Assembly: GCF_020171805.1 (NCBI RefSeq)
Contig: NZ_JAIVAF010000004.1
Span: forward strand, 1-64,000
Length of the DNA: 64,000 nucleotides
DNA from: Guptibacillus algicola
Lineage (GTDB): Bacteria; Bacillota; Bacilli; Bacillales; Guptibacillaceae
Reading direction: 5' to 3'
This document shows, one piece after another, positions 8,711 to 17,183 of this stretch (positions are counted from its first letter, which is position 1; the number at the start of each line of letters is the position of its first letter). The position numbers were made by a program, and so were the translations under genes. The notes below the pieces were generated by a model. It did no database searches and was not told the DNA's origin. It saw only the letters and a program-made list of their open reading frames with translations.

Positions 8711-9499
8711 TTACTTGGAAGTAAGGCTATTTTCAAACAGATCTATAATATGGAGAAATCTTTCTGCTTCACGGAAGACATGGTCTGCAAGGAGCGGGTG
8801 GATGTTACTCTTGATCCTACATTCTTCAATCAATTCTTTTGCTGCTTTCTTAAAATCCCTTAATGCAACTACTGATACACGATTTTCATCCAAGAACTGA
8901 TCTAACAGAGGTGGCGTTTCTGATTGTGGTCGCATTGAATCTAAGTCAATCGCTTGAAATACCAACTGATCAAAATCATGACTAAATTCTCTAGCTTGAT
9001 CAACCAATTTCCTTTCTGAAGGATCTAGAAGGTGACCAATAAATTTTGAGTGATCTGCCATGATTCTTAAGAAAAACACATTTTCTTTTATTATTTTTGC
9101 AGCTGTTGGTTGTAATTTTCCTTCATTTAACTCTTTTAACCTTTTTGCAAAATATGCGGCCTCCCGACTTGTATGGTCAAGTAATAATGGAAAATTATTA
9201 GATGTAATCTCACATCGTAATGATAATCCTAGAACTTTCCTCTTATACGCCCAAATGGAAGTAGCCGCTTGATATACTTGCGAATTAAAAGTTGCGATTT
9301 GTTGAGGATCCGAGTTTACAGAGTACGTACTTAATTTTTCTTCAACCTGTTCAAAAAGATCGATGAATTGTTGTGCTTCTTGGATTAGTTTCGAATCATT
9401 AAAGCTAAATCCCAGACTTAAAAATAAAGCATGCTCTTTCATAATCCTGGACCAGAATTGGATTTCATCTAATGAACGGGATACAAATGCATTGTCCAT
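8711..9499 (-). CDS. DUF2935 domain protein
   Basis: 262 aa, all-helical. Two similar halves each contain the recurring pattern FWSRIMKEHALFLSLGF (near 10-26) and FFLRIMADHSKFIGHLLDP (near 145-163), plus HTSREAAYFAKRL and HVFREAERFLHI, as in DUF2935 proteins of Bacillus and Clostridium. The repeated His and Glu residues in the helices suggest a four-helix metal-binding fold of the ferritin or hemerythrin type. That metal role is inference. GAGGGGTGA precedes the ATG at 9499. Confidence 0.85.
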   Translation of the reverse strand: MDNAFVSRSLDEIQFWSRIMKEHALFLSLGFSFNDSKLIQEAQQFIDLFEQVEEKLSTYSVNSDPQQIATFNSQVYQAATSIWAYKRKVLGLSLRCEITSNNFPLLLDHTSREAAYFAKRLKELNEGKLQPTAAKIIKENVFFLRIMADHSKFIGHLLDPSERKLVDQAREFSHDFDQLVFQAIDLDSMRPQSETPPLLDQFLDENRVSVVALRDFKKAAKELIEECRIKSNIHPLLADHVFREAERFLHIIDLFENSLTSK

Positions 9500-9644
9500 A
9501 TATTCACCCCTCATTTAGTTTTCACCTTTCTGATTATATTCACCGATTTATCCCTTATGTCGATGGTAAAATTAAGTTTAGTATTCAGCCCTTATCTTTG
9601 AATGATTGCTTTAATCTGTTTCGAGCAGAAGTAACTTCAACTAG

Positions 9645-9956
9645 TTACATGACACTTTTAGTTAGAATGAGCGCCAAAATTGAGTAGGGAATAGGGACTA
9701 ATGGGACTATCCCCAAAAAGCCAAGAAATGCACCCTTCTCTTTTCGTTTCTTTATGTAATAAACAATGTTTGGAATAAGCGTAAGAACAGAAAGTTGGGT
9801 TACAAGACCAATAATATCAAAAACATATGTATCTTGCGGTTCTCTAAGAAAAATACCTACCGCTTCAAAAAAGCATAACGTTACATACACGAACCACATC
9901 ATGCCATTGAACCATAAGAATTTAAAAAACAGAATTACTCCCCCTACCTTAATCAA
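9645..9956 (-). CDS. Small membrane protein, start uncertain
   Basis: Up to 103 aa with about three hydrophobic segments (MMWFVYVTLCFFEAVGIFL; FDIIGLVTQLSVLTLIPNIVYYI; FLGIVPLVPIPYSILALIL). The first possible start is TTG at 9956 without a good ribosome binding site. A GGGGGAG run falls inside the frame near codon 6, so translation may begin at a later codon such as CTG at 9932 or ATG at 9902. The family is not recognised. Confidence 0.55.
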   Translation of the reverse strand: MIKVGGVILFFKFLWFNGMMWFVYVTLCFFEAVGIFLREPQDTYVFDIIGLVTQLSVLTLIPNIVYYIKKRKEKGAFLGFLGIVPLVPIPYSILALILTKSVM

Positions 9957-10133
9957 CTTTACTCACATTATACACGTGTAATTTCACCACTTTTATCCTT
10001 ATGGTTTTCACACTTCCTCCCTAGAAACCCCCATTACTTTCTATACCAAACTTTCTTCCTACAACCACCTATTACACAATAGTATCGAAAGGTATTGGGT
10101 AAGCTAACGAAAACACTTCTAGAGGAGTTAATT

Positions 10134-10259
10134 ATGAGATCAGCATTTCTACCTTTACTCTTACTACTGGTCGTACCAGTTATCATCGTTTCAAAGAAAA
10201 TCAACGAACATGATAAGATTTTGGAACACAGACAAAGAGATCGTACAGGCATAAGATAG
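10134..10259 (+). CDS. Small single-span membrane peptide (41 aa)
   Basis: A short gene of 41 aa. AGAGGAG at 10121-10127 precedes the ATG by 6 bases. The peptide begins MRSAFLPLLLLLLVVPVIIV, a single transmembrane helix, and ends with a charged tail KKINEHDKILEHRQRDRT. A strong terminator follows the TAG immediately. Binding site, membrane helix, polar tail and terminator together make it credible. Function unknown; an accessory or regulatory membrane peptide is possible. Confidence 0.6.
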   Translation: MRSAFLPLLLLLVVPVIIVSKKINEHDKILEHRQRDRTGIR

Positions 10260-10264
10260 GCATG

Positions 10265-10293
10265 AAAAAAAGACGGAGCTCTCCGTCTTTTTG
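10265..10293 (+). terminator. Terminator after the 41-aa membrane peptide gene
   Basis: AGACGGAG (10271-10278) and CTCCGTCT (10281-10288), extended by A-run and T-run on either side. Confidence 0.8.
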
Positions 10294-10301
10294 TGTATTT
10301 G

Positions 10302-10410
10302 TTAAGATGTTTCTAACTGCTGCTGTGCTAGCTTAAAGTATAGCGATTTGTTCTTCATCAGCTCATCATGTGTATCACGCAACCATCTTCTAGCACAAGA
10401 AAGAGATTAG
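10302..10410 (-). pseudogene. Decayed C-terminus of an ABC transporter (copy of the gene at 11858)
   Basis: On the minus strand this encodes HDELMKNKSLYFKLAQQQ then LETS and a stop, nearly the same as the C-terminus of the ABC exporter ending at 11858. Upstream in the relic, VLEDG is out of frame with that end, so it is frameshifted. Similarity extends past the stop into the 3' flank (CCGTCTTTTT at both places). No more of the gene is visible beyond about 10410. It looks like the remains of a tandem paralogue, or one end of a duplicated segment flanking the collagen-like gene. Confidence 0.75.
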
Positions 10411-10759
10411 ACGAACAAGGTGATTGTTAAACAGACTCGATAAGCCGGTTACGAGCACGCTTACCTTAGTTTGATTTTTCCATAAGGACTGAAGATCATA
10501 TACATACAGACAGACTATCAATAAATAATACCATCCAAAATGAACGGAAATGTAGGATTTGGTACTGGTTACGTGATCTAAATGACATTTGTGATTTTCT
10601 TCTTCTCATTCTCCCTTTCCAATCTTCAGATGCAAATTTTGTCCTCTATTTTCAGTACCCCAGTGGCAAGTGTGTTTTCAAAGCTATTCCTTTTTTGAAA
10701 CAAGTACGAGACATCCTCATAGAATAATTTGAAGTTTTCGATGGAACGGAGGTTATTTT
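10411..10759. other. Upstream region of the collagen-like gene
   Basis: About 350 bp with no gene. Its right end holds a sporulation-type promoter candidate (10700-10726) and the AACGGAGG binding site of the collagen-like gene. The rest shows no other structure I could support. Confidence 0.5.
10700..10726 (+). promoter_or_regulatory. Candidate SigK/SigE-type promoter
   Basis: AC at 10700-10701, a 16-base spacer, then CATAGAATA at 10718-10726, which fits the late mother-cell -10 pattern CATAnnnTA. It lies about 35 bp before the collagen-like gene, whose relatives are exosporium proteins made under SigK. The -35 part is weak. Confidence 0.4.
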
Positions 10760-11452
10760 ATGTCGATACTTAAACTCATTAAACAATTAGTCCAACAGGA
10801 ACACAAAAAAATTTTATGCATTCTTGAAGAAAGAATAAGAGAGATTAAACAATGTCCTGGACCACGAGGACCTCGGGGACCAGAAGGACCAGAAGGACCA
10901 CAGGGACCACAAGGGCCAGAAGGACCAGAAGGACCAGAAGGGCCACAGGGACCACCTGGGGTATTCTCTCCGGTATATGCAAATATTTTTGATAACGCCG
11001 ATCAAGCATTAGTAAGGGGTAGTAATGAAGTTGTTCGGTTTAACCAATTTAATCAGCCGCAATCTGTCATCTTTGGTGGAATTACCGCAACTGCAACTTC
11101 TCTTACTGTTCCAGTAGCTGGTGATTATGCTATCTTGTGGGAAACAGTGTTTCTTCCCCTTTCCAATCAACAACACGCTGCGTTCGGTATCTTTGTTAAT
11201 GGAGTTCTGCAAGACTCAACCCGATCGGGGTCAGCAGTTTTTTCTGATCAGCAGGTCAACATCATCGGTTCTACTTCAATCATTCAATTAGCTGCTGGAG
11301 ATACGATTGCACTACGTGTATTAATACCAGCTGGCAGTTCCCAGACCACAGTCAATTTAGATGCCCAGATCCAATATCCTCCCTTTAATAACGCATCTCA
11401 ACAACCAATTAACAGTGCTTCTCTCAGAGTGTTTAAATTAGGTCCTACTTAA
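10760..11452 (+). CDS. Collagen-like protein with BclA-like C-terminal domain
   Basis: 230 aa. An N-terminal helical segment (1-31, rich in Lys/Glu/Leu) is followed by 11 Gly-X-Y triplets (about 34-66: [15 protein letters not shown] and so on) and a beta-rich C-terminal domain (about 68-230) resembling the BclA/C1q-like jelly roll ([28 protein letters not shown]). Such proteins trimerise and form hair-like filaments on the exosporium. There is no signal peptide or sortase motif, which fits spore-coat localisation from the mother cell. The collagen stretch uses almost one codon set (GGACCAGAA type), a sign of slippage-prone repeats. CGGAGG precedes the ATG. Confidence 0.85.
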   Translation: MSILKLIKQLVQQEHKKILCILEERIREIKQCPGPRGPRGPEGPEGPQGPQGPEGPEGPEGPQGPPGVFSPVYANIFDNADQALVRGSNEVVRFNQFNQPQSVIFGGITATATSLTVPVAGDYAILWETVFLPLSNQQHAAFGIFVNGVLQDSTRSGSAVFSDQQVNIIGSTSIIQLAAGDTIALRVLIPAGSSQTTVNLDAQIQYPPFNNASQQPINSASLRVFKLGPT

Positions 11453-11857
11453 GAGGACATTCATAATAAACTACTGAAAAAGTCTTCTTAACGGACATTT
11501 GAATTTATGTACTGTTAGGAAGACTGATTCTGGGACATGTGGACAAGTTCGCCCCTCCTTTTAGCCGCCCAAAAAATACGTAAACGTTAATTTCTCTGAT
11601 GTATGTACCATCTACTAGTACATTCCTATGGGGGATACATAATACTCATATATGACAAAGAGCGCTTACCTTTTGTTCGGTAAGCGCTCTTTGTGTGTAG
11701 CAAAACTAATCGATTAAGGTTACTTTCGTAGAAAACTTAAATCCATCTATTACTACCTCTCCATTTTATCAAAGTACATGAATTCTCTAGAAGCTGTGTC
11801 GTTTGTAAAGACCAGATAATAAATGAAACCCAGCCCATCCGTCTTTTTCTGTATTCA
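11453..11857. other. Intergenic region with two inverted repeats
   Basis: Contains an imperfect hairpin at about 11478-11527 (AGTCTTC against GAAGACT), a possible weak terminator of the collagen-like gene. It also has the perfect 16-bp hairpin described at 11655-11694. No gene was found in the 405 bp. Confidence 0.5.
11655..11694. repeat. Perfect 16-bp hairpin without T-run
   Basis: ACAAAGAGCGCTTACC (11655-11670) pairs exactly with its complement at 11679-11694 around an 8-nt loop. The 3' side continues GTGTAG on one strand and CATATATG on the other, so it lacks the U-tract of a typical terminator. It may still halt transcription between the convergent collagen-like and ABC genes. Confidence 0.6.
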
Positions 11858-13612
11858 TTAGGAGGTTTCTAACTGAAACTGCTGCTGTGCTAGCTTGAAG
11901 TATAGAGAATGGTTCTTCATCAGCTCATCATGTGTCCCCGTCTCAATCACACTTCCATCCTCCATCACAAGAATTTGATCAGCATGGATGACGGTGGAAA
12001 GTCTGTGCGCGATGACGATCGTCGTTCGGTCTTTCATGAGGTTATTCAGTGCTTTCTGAACTTGCACTTCAGATGTACTATCAAGACTTGACGTCGCTTC
12101 ATCCAATAAGAGAATCGATGGATCTCTCACGATTGCCCGAGCGATTGCGATACGCTGTCGTTGACCCCCTGAAAGCTTGATCCCTCGCTCTCCGATTTCA
12201 GTATCGAGCCCATTAGGCAGATCCATAATAAACGGCAGTGCATATGCCTGTTCAGCTGCATTCTTCAGCACTTCGTCTGAGATCGAACTCTCCAACCCAT
12301 AAAGAATATTCTCTCGTATCGTTCCTGCAATTAGCGGACTTTCCTGGGAAACGTAACCGATTTGATTTCGCCAGGACTCAAGAGAAAACTCCTCAATATC
12401 CGTTTCACCAAGAGTGATCACACCATTTTGAGGTGTATAGAACCGCTCAATCAGTGAGAATGTCGTCGTCTTCCCACTTCCACTCGGACCGACAATCGCG
12501 GTGATTTTACCAGGTGGAACCTGAAAGGATGCTCTTTTTAAAATAACCTCTTTCCCATAAGAGAATTCCACATCTCTAAACTCGAGAACCTGAGAAGAAT
12601 TCGCTACTTCTTTCCCCTCTAAGCGGTCTTCACTTTCATGATCAAGAAGAAACTGTAACCGCTCTGTGGCCCCCATCGCCTTTTGGATGGCAGTAAGAAA
12701 CCTCGCCATCGAGCTAAATGGAATGATGATTTGAAATAGATACAACAAAAACGCAACGAGTTCCCCAGCACTCAGTTCACCAGTCGACACACGCACACCG
12801 CCGTACCCTACGATGATGACCACAACTCCCATCAACAAAAGCGTCATGATCGGCATGAGAAGAGCGTATATTTTCGCTTCCTTCATACTGTATGAGAAGA
12901 CATTCTTAATGCCATCTTCCCCATTTTTCTCCTCTACGTTTTCAGCTAGTGAAAATTTCACAAGGCGAATTTCAGAAAGAACTTGTGTGATCGTCGCCGT
13001 GAACTTAGCCGTTTCTTCTTGGAGTCCCTTCGATACTTTGTACATCCGTTTTCCAATAAAACGAATGCCCAGCATCATAATTGGAACGACTGTAAGGAGG
13101 ATCGCCGTCAATCGCCAATCAAGATAAAGCAAGATCGCAATGGACCCAACGATCGAGAGCGTGCTCGTTAACAGATTGATCAGGTGATTTGAAACGAGGT
13201 CTTTAATCACACCCGTATCATTGACGATGCGGCTCGTCGTATCCCCGACACGGTTGCTGTCAAAGTACGTCACCTTCATTGAAAGAACTTTCTTCATAAG
13301 TCGTTCTCGCAGCCTAGCGACAACCGATTCCCCTATGTAAAGAAGAAGGTACATCGAAAGTCCTGAGAAAATCGCTTGAAGAACGAATGCGGCGATTAAT
13401 AGGCCGATGATCCCGTTCGATAGTGTACCTGAGGAAAGCTGATCGACTAAATTTTTCGTAAAAAACGGGACGATCAACCCAGCGACCGTTCCGATAAGGC
13501 TCATGACGATCGCGATCGTCACAAGTAGTTTTGAAGGCTTCGTTTCTTTAATTAAGCTTGCGAGCCCTTTCCAGTTCATCCGTTTTTCGGACGTCTCTAT
13601 ATGTTCACTCAT
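11858..13612 (-). CDS. ABC multidrug exporter, half-transporter (BmrA-like)
   Basis: 584 aa homodimeric exporter: an N-terminal membrane domain with six helices (about 25-310) fused to an ATPase domain (about 345-575). Seen are Walker A (GPSGSGKTT), Q-loop (YVSQE), signature LSGGQRQRIAIARA, Walker B (ILLLDEATSSLD) and the His switch (IAHRLST). Length and order match BmrA/LmrA-type drug exporters. The start at 13612 follows AAAGGGG; a TTG at 13654 has no site. A decayed copy of its C-terminus lies 1.5 kb away at 10302. Substrates are unknown. Confidence 0.9.
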   Translation of the reverse strand: MSEHIETSEKRMNWKGLASLIKETKPSKLLVTIAIVMSLIGTVAGLIVPFFTKNLVDQLSSGTLSNGIIGLLIAAFVLQAIFSGLSMYLLLYIGESVVARLRERLMKKVLSMKVTYFDSNRVGDTTSRIVNDTGVIKDLVSNHLINLLTSTLSIVGSIAILLYLDWRLTAILLTVVPIMMLGIRFIGKRMYKVSKGLQEETAKFTATITQVLSEIRLVKFSLAENVEEKNGEDGIKNVFSYSMKEAKIYALLMPIMTLLLMGVVVIIVGYGGVRVSTGELSAGELVAFLLYLFQIIIPFSSMARFLTAIQKAMGATERLQFLLDHESEDRLEGKEVANSSQVLEFRDVEFSYGKEVILKRASFQVPPGKITAIVGPSGSGKTTTFSLIERFYTPQNGVITLGETDIEEFSLESWRNQIGYVSQESPLIAGTIRENILYGLESSISDEVLKNAAEQAYALPFIMDLPNGLDTEIGERGIKLSGGQRQRIAIARAIVRDPSILLLDEATSSLDSTSEVQVQKALNNLMKDRTTIVIAHRLSTVIHADQILVMEDGSVIETGTHDELMKNHSLYFKLAQQQFQLETS

Positions 13613-13681
13613 ACTGTCAGCCCCTTTGATACTAAGTATAGCTTGAAAAGACAAGAAATCACAAAACCAAGTTTGATCACT

Positions 13682-13711
13682 AAAAAAAGGCCCTGTTTAG
13701 AACAGAGCCAT
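13682..13711 (-). terminator. Terminator of the DUF3298-like lipoprotein gene
   Basis: On the minus strand GGCTCTG...CAGGGCC followed by seven T (complement of 13682-13688). Confidence 0.75.
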
Positions 13712-13718
13712 CAGTGGT

Positions 13719-14657
13719 TTATTGATATATTTTAAGCAAATCCCATATCTTATCGCCGTTCCACATCTCTTCTGGGGCATCAACATAGTTGATTTCAAAA
13801 GCTGCATGCCCACCAACAGCATGACTTGTGCCGAAGTTAATCCCTATACGATCCTCGGTAAAATACGTAAACGTTTCGGAGTGTTGGTCGGTTCCAATCC
13901 CGTCTAACGAATCCGCATTTTGAAGATCAGTGACAGAAACATTTTCTTTTAGTTCTTTTTCGAACTCTTTATGATCTGGATTAACAGGTTGGAACGCGTC
14001 CGATTTGAAAAGTTCTATGAATGATTCATTCGCATTTATGACGTCTGTTAGTCTGATTCGCTCCATGTTTTCGAGATCAATATTAGTCGTGTAGAAAAGG
14101 TTATTAGGATGAGCTGCACCTTCAACGTATCCACTGCCTGCATACTGAACACTTAAGAAATATGGACTTTCATACGAAACAGCATAATCCACTTCAAGGT
14201 CTAACCCTTCTGAACCTTCATAGAAGTTCATTACTTTATATGCTTCGTTAAAAAGAAGGTCGTTCACTTCATCCTGCTTGGCTGTATCCGATGCGTTCGT
14301 AAGTTGAGGATAGGAGATCGTGACACCATCCTCAGTATACACATCTTCTGTAAGCGTGTAGGAAAGTTCGGAGGTATCATCAGAGCTTACATCTTCGTTA
14401 GAGCTCCCCTCCTCATCTCCCTCTGTCGTTGAGTCGTCGGTTTGATCCTCTTGATCCTCACTAGAATCTGTATTGTTCGCTTCATCTGAGTTCATTTCCT
14501 CAGTGTTAGACTCCTTGCTTTCACTACTCTCATCAGCTGTTGCTTCAACTTTCTTTTCTGGGTCTGAACTGCTACTGCTTTCCTCTGTTTGACCACATGC
14601 AGAAAGAATAAGACTGAAAGACAAAAGGCTAACACCAAAAATCGTCATTTTTTTCAA
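13719..14657 (-). CDS. Lipoprotein with acidic linker and DUF4163/DUF3298-like domain
   Basis: 312 aa extracytoplasmic lipoprotein. A lipobox LILSAC gives Cys21. Residues about 25-95 are an extremely acidic, Ser-rich linker (many SSE/DD pairs). The C-terminal domain (about 98-312) with the GAAHPNNLFYTTNIDL and FGTSHAVGGHAAFEI motifs resembles the DUF4163-DUF3298 (RsiV-type) fold. RsiV homologues bind lysozyme, but here no anti-sigma part or sigma-factor gene is present. The start is TTG at 14657, about 9 bases after AAAGGAG. Function unknown beyond likely wall-facing binding. Confidence 0.75.
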   Translation of the reverse strand: MKKMTIFGVSLLSFSLILSACGQTEESSSSSDPEKKVEATADESSESKESNTEEMNSDEANNTDSSEDQEDQTDDSTTEGDEEGSSNEDVSSDDTSELSYTLTEDVYTEDGVTISYPQLTNASDTAKQDEVNDLLFNEAYKVMNFYEGSEGLDLEVDYAVSYESPYFLSVQYAGSGYVEGAAHPNNLFYTTNIDLENMERIRLTDVINANESFIELFKSDAFQPVNPDHKEFEKELKENVSVTDLQNADSLDGIGTDQHSETFTYFTEDRIGINFGTSHAVGGHAAFEINYVDAPEEMWNGDKIWDLLKIYQ

Positions 14658-14755
14658 TAAGCTATCTCCTTTAGTCGTTGTATAACATAATCATACTTGA
14701 AACCGACCATAAAAAATATACCTTATTTGTGAAATTTTTCTAAAATGACAGCAAC

Positions 14756-14782
14756 AAACTCAACCCGTTTTGGATTGAGTTT
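14756..14782 (-). terminator. Possible terminator of the GntP-type permease gene
   Basis: AAACTCAACC pairs with GGATTGAGTTT with one mismatch. The minus-strand 3' side is only moderately T-rich. Confidence 0.5.
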
Positions 14783-14793
14783 CTGCCTATTTC

Positions 14794-16083
14794 TTAATTA
14801 ATTCCCATCATCGCAAGGAAGATAATCGCAATCGTGGCGACCATCGGGATAATTAGTCCTACCACGAATACATCTTTGTAGGAATCTTTATGCGTGAGTC
14901 CTGTTACTGTGAAAAGTGTTAATAGCGCACCGTTATGAGGAAGAATCGATGCACCTGAAGCAACAGAAGTTATTCTGTGAAACGCTTCAAGACTTAGTCC
15001 ATTTTCAACTGCAATGTTGTAATACTCTTCACCGAGGGCTTCAAGCGCAATTCCCATACCCCCTGACGCTGAACCTGTAATCATCGCTAAAAGCTGAACG
15101 GCAAACGCCTCTGAGAAATACGGACTTAGTGGAATCGAGAAGATCAAGTCTTTTACCGCTTCGAAACCAGGAGAAGCTGTTACGACAGATCCAAACCCAA
15201 CAGCTGCACTCGTGTTGATCGTAGCCATAACGGAGCCAGATGCTCCTTTGTTGATCGAACCGATGAAGTTTTTAAATTCCTTCCAGTTAAATGCCATGAT
15301 CAGAAGGATCCCAATTAACAGGGCAACAAGGATACTTAAATCCTCGAAAGCATTAAGCGTTATAACAACTGCTATCAGCGGAATCAGAGAAAGAATCCAG
15401 TTCGGAAGCTCGTCTTCTTCAATCGTGTTTACTTCATTATCGCCCTCTGGTTCAGTAAACTTTTCGTCCTTCTTCACTAGCTGTTTCTCACGGAACTTCA
15501 GATAAAAATAACCGCCTACTGCCATAATTAGTCCTGCGACAATACCGAGGATCGGCGCTGCCATCGTAGACGTTTTGAACGTGTTGATCGGAATGATGTT
15601 CTGAATCTGTGGTGTTCCTGGAATCGCCGTCATCGTAAAGGTGAATGCACCTAATACAAATGTGGATGGGATAAGCTTACGCGACACGTTTGCGCGACGA
15701 AACATCGCAACGGCCAGTGGGTAAACGGCAAATACCACTACGAATAAACTCACCCCGCCATACGTTAGGACGGCCGCCGATAACAGCATCCCTAGGATGG
15801 CACGTTTTTCTCCGATAAGGTTTGAGATTTTATATGCAACAGACTGTGCGGCACCTGTATCTTCCATCAACTTACCGAAGATCGCTCCAAATAAGAAGAT
15901 CGGAAAGTACGATTTTGCAAACCCAACGAATCCTTCCATGTAAGTGGATGTGTATGTATCAAGAATGTTCATTCCACTTAACAGTGCAACGATTCCTGAT
16001 ACAAGTGGCGCGATCCAGATGATAGACCAGCCGAGATAAGCTAGAAGCATCAACAGTGCAAGGCCTATAAGTATACTAATCAT
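14794..16083 (-). CDS. GntP-family permease
   Basis: 429 aa integral membrane protein with about 12 hydrophobic segments. Residues such as GAIFGKLMEDTGAAQSVA (near 66-83), TYGGVSLFVVVFAVYPLA (near 107-124) and SASGGMGIALEAL match the GntP family (gluconate and hydroxy-acid/H+ symporters, including the putative hydroxybutyrate permease YxjC). A hydrophilic loop (about 200-228, acidic) divides the protein into two halves. TAGGAGGACAGGACATC precedes the ATG. No catabolic genes are adjacent, so the substrate stays open. It lies just beyond a dispersed GTGCCTG repeat. Confidence 0.8.
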   Translation of the reverse strand: MISILIGLALLMLLAYLGWSIIWIAPLVSGIVALLSGMNILDTYTSTYMEGFVGFAKSYFPIFLFGAIFGKLMEDTGAAQSVAYKISNLIGEKRAILGMLLSAAVLTYGGVSLFVVVFAVYPLAVAMFRRANVSRKLIPSTFVLGAFTFTMTAIPGTPQIQNIIPINTFKTSTMAAPILGIVAGLIMAVGGYFYLKFREKQLVKKDEKFTEPEGDNEVNTIEEDELPNWILSLIPLIAVVITLNAFEDLSILVALLIGILLIMAFNWKEFKNFIGSINKGASGSVMATINTSAAVGFGSVVTASPGFEAVKDLIFSIPLSPYFSEAFAVQLLAMITGSASGGMGIALEALGEEYYNIAVENGLSLEAFHRITSVASGASILPHNGALLTLFTVTGLTHKDSYKDVFVVGLIIPMVATIAIIFLAMMGIN

Positions 16084-16131
16084 GATGTCCTGTCCTCCTA
16101 AAGATGTACTGTTTGCTCTTACTATGTCCAG

Positions 16132-16174
16132 CGGTGCCTGGCACTACCCGTTATTTATCAATAATTGTCGAAAG
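16132..16174. repeat. Dispersed GTGCCTG/CACCCG repeat, family 2, copy 1
   Basis: GGTGCCTGGCACTACCCG, then AT-rich bases and TTGTCGAAAG. Similar elements occur at 27069, 29812 and 47936. It lies between the GntP-type permease start and the terminator of the next lipoprotein gene. Confidence 0.6.
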
Positions 16175-16176
16175 CA

Positions 16177-16216
16177 TAAAAAACGCGCAAAACTCCTAGC
16201 AAGTTTTACGCGTTTT
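16177..16216 (-). terminator. Terminator of the lipoprotein gene at 16227
   Basis: Long hairpin with AAACGCGCAAAACT against AGTTTTACGCGTTT, followed on the minus strand by T-run (complement of 16178-16183). Confidence 0.85.
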
Positions 16217-16226
16217 CCTTAACTAT

Positions 16227-16751
16227 TTACTTTCGCTGTTCAATGATTGAATTTGCAACATTTACAAGCTCATCCTTTGTCATCGGCTCATCATTACCAT
16301 CCCGTGGAACGACTGAACGAAGACCAAACATGACGTTGCCATTTTCACTCAACCAGGTTAATTCTCTGATACTTTCCGAGTTGTTGAAGGAAGCACCGAT
16401 GTCATTATCAAGCTCCACATTCAATTCTCCGAAGCTAACCTTTTTCCCCTTTTCATCTCGTTGCATCAAAGAAAGCTGCTCATCTTCTTTTGAATAATAC
16501 AATGTAATATCGTTTGGTTCTAACTTTGTTTGTGCACTCGCAGTAACTTCTTCAGGCTCAAACGGGATGCTTTCCATGTCCGGTGCTGTTAATACATTTC
16601 GAAATTCTTCAGATAGCTTTTCAACTTCACTCTTCACTTCTGAGTTGGCCTCCATAAGAGTGTTAAGATGATTTTCTGAGCTAGAACTGCCTGAATTGCA
16701 CGCAGCAAGTGCTAAAAGGGCTGATAATATCATGACGAATTTTAGTTTCAT
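16227..16751 (-). CDS. Predicted lipoprotein, family not recognised
   Basis: 174 aa. Lipobox LALAAC gives Cys18, then a Ser-rich linker and a mixed alpha/beta domain with coiled-coil tendency at 30-50 (NTLMEANSEVKSEVEKLSEEF). A hint of a repeated SF/FG pattern occurs near 105-125. AAAGGAGG lies 8 bases before the ATG at 16751; an in-frame reading from 16787 is not supported. It is followed on the same strand, from the 5' side, by another small membrane-anchored protein gene. No function assigned. Confidence 0.65.
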   Translation of the reverse strand: MKLKFVMILSALLALAACNSGSSSSENHLNTLMEANSEVKSEVEKLSEEFRNVLTAPDMESIPFEPEEVTASAQTKLEPNDITLYYSKEDEQLSLMQRDEKGKKVSFGELNVELDNDIGASFNNSESIRELTWLSENGNVMFGLRSVVPRDGNDEPMTKDELVNVANSIIEQRK

Positions 16752-16816
16752 TGTAAAAACCTCCTTTATGTCAGACGAAAGAAACAAAAGAAATGTTTCA
16801 CAATGTAGAAAATCGA

Positions 16817-17122
16817 CTAAAAGAAATGGTTACGTGACGTTTCTTCAAATACCTTCCAATGCCCATTCATCATCGAGATGTACTCTCTCATCACAATGTA
16901 GTTCTTTTGTTTTCCTTCACCATTTTCCGTCATAACGAAATATGTATCTGAACCTCGATAATCGATCGTAATCACATCATTTCCTTGAAACGTTCCCTCT
17001 TCCGTGATGATTTCTTTTAACGCATTCGATTCGTTAATATCTAGAAATACGTTGTAAGGGCCTAGAAAATTAATAACCAACAATACAACGACGACACCTG
17101 AAATGATGAGCAGTTTCTTCAT
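16817..17122 (-). CDS. Small membrane-anchored protein of unknown function
   Basis: 101 aa. One N-terminal hydrophobic segment (MKKLLIISGVVVVLLVINFL) likely anchors the protein or acts as an uncleaved signal. The rest is an extracytoplasmic domain of about 80 aa with GNDVITIDYRGSDTYFVM. GGGGGAATTATC precedes the ATG at 17122. Transcription may continue into the lipoprotein gene about 65 bp downstream. Not recognised. Confidence 0.6.
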   Translation of the reverse strand: MKKLLIISGVVVVLLVINFLGPYNVFLDINESNALKEIITEEGTFQGNDVITIDYRGSDTYFVMTENGEGKQKNYIVMREYISMMNGHWKVFEETSRNHFF

Positions 17123-17183
17123 GATAATTCCCCCAGTTACTTGTGAATGACCCACCTAGTTTAACATAATATTCCATTAAAGA

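Noticed and set aside
10034-10252. A 72-codon minus-strand frame
   Set aside because: It is antisense to the better supported 41-aa membrane peptide at 10134-10259 and has no binding site.
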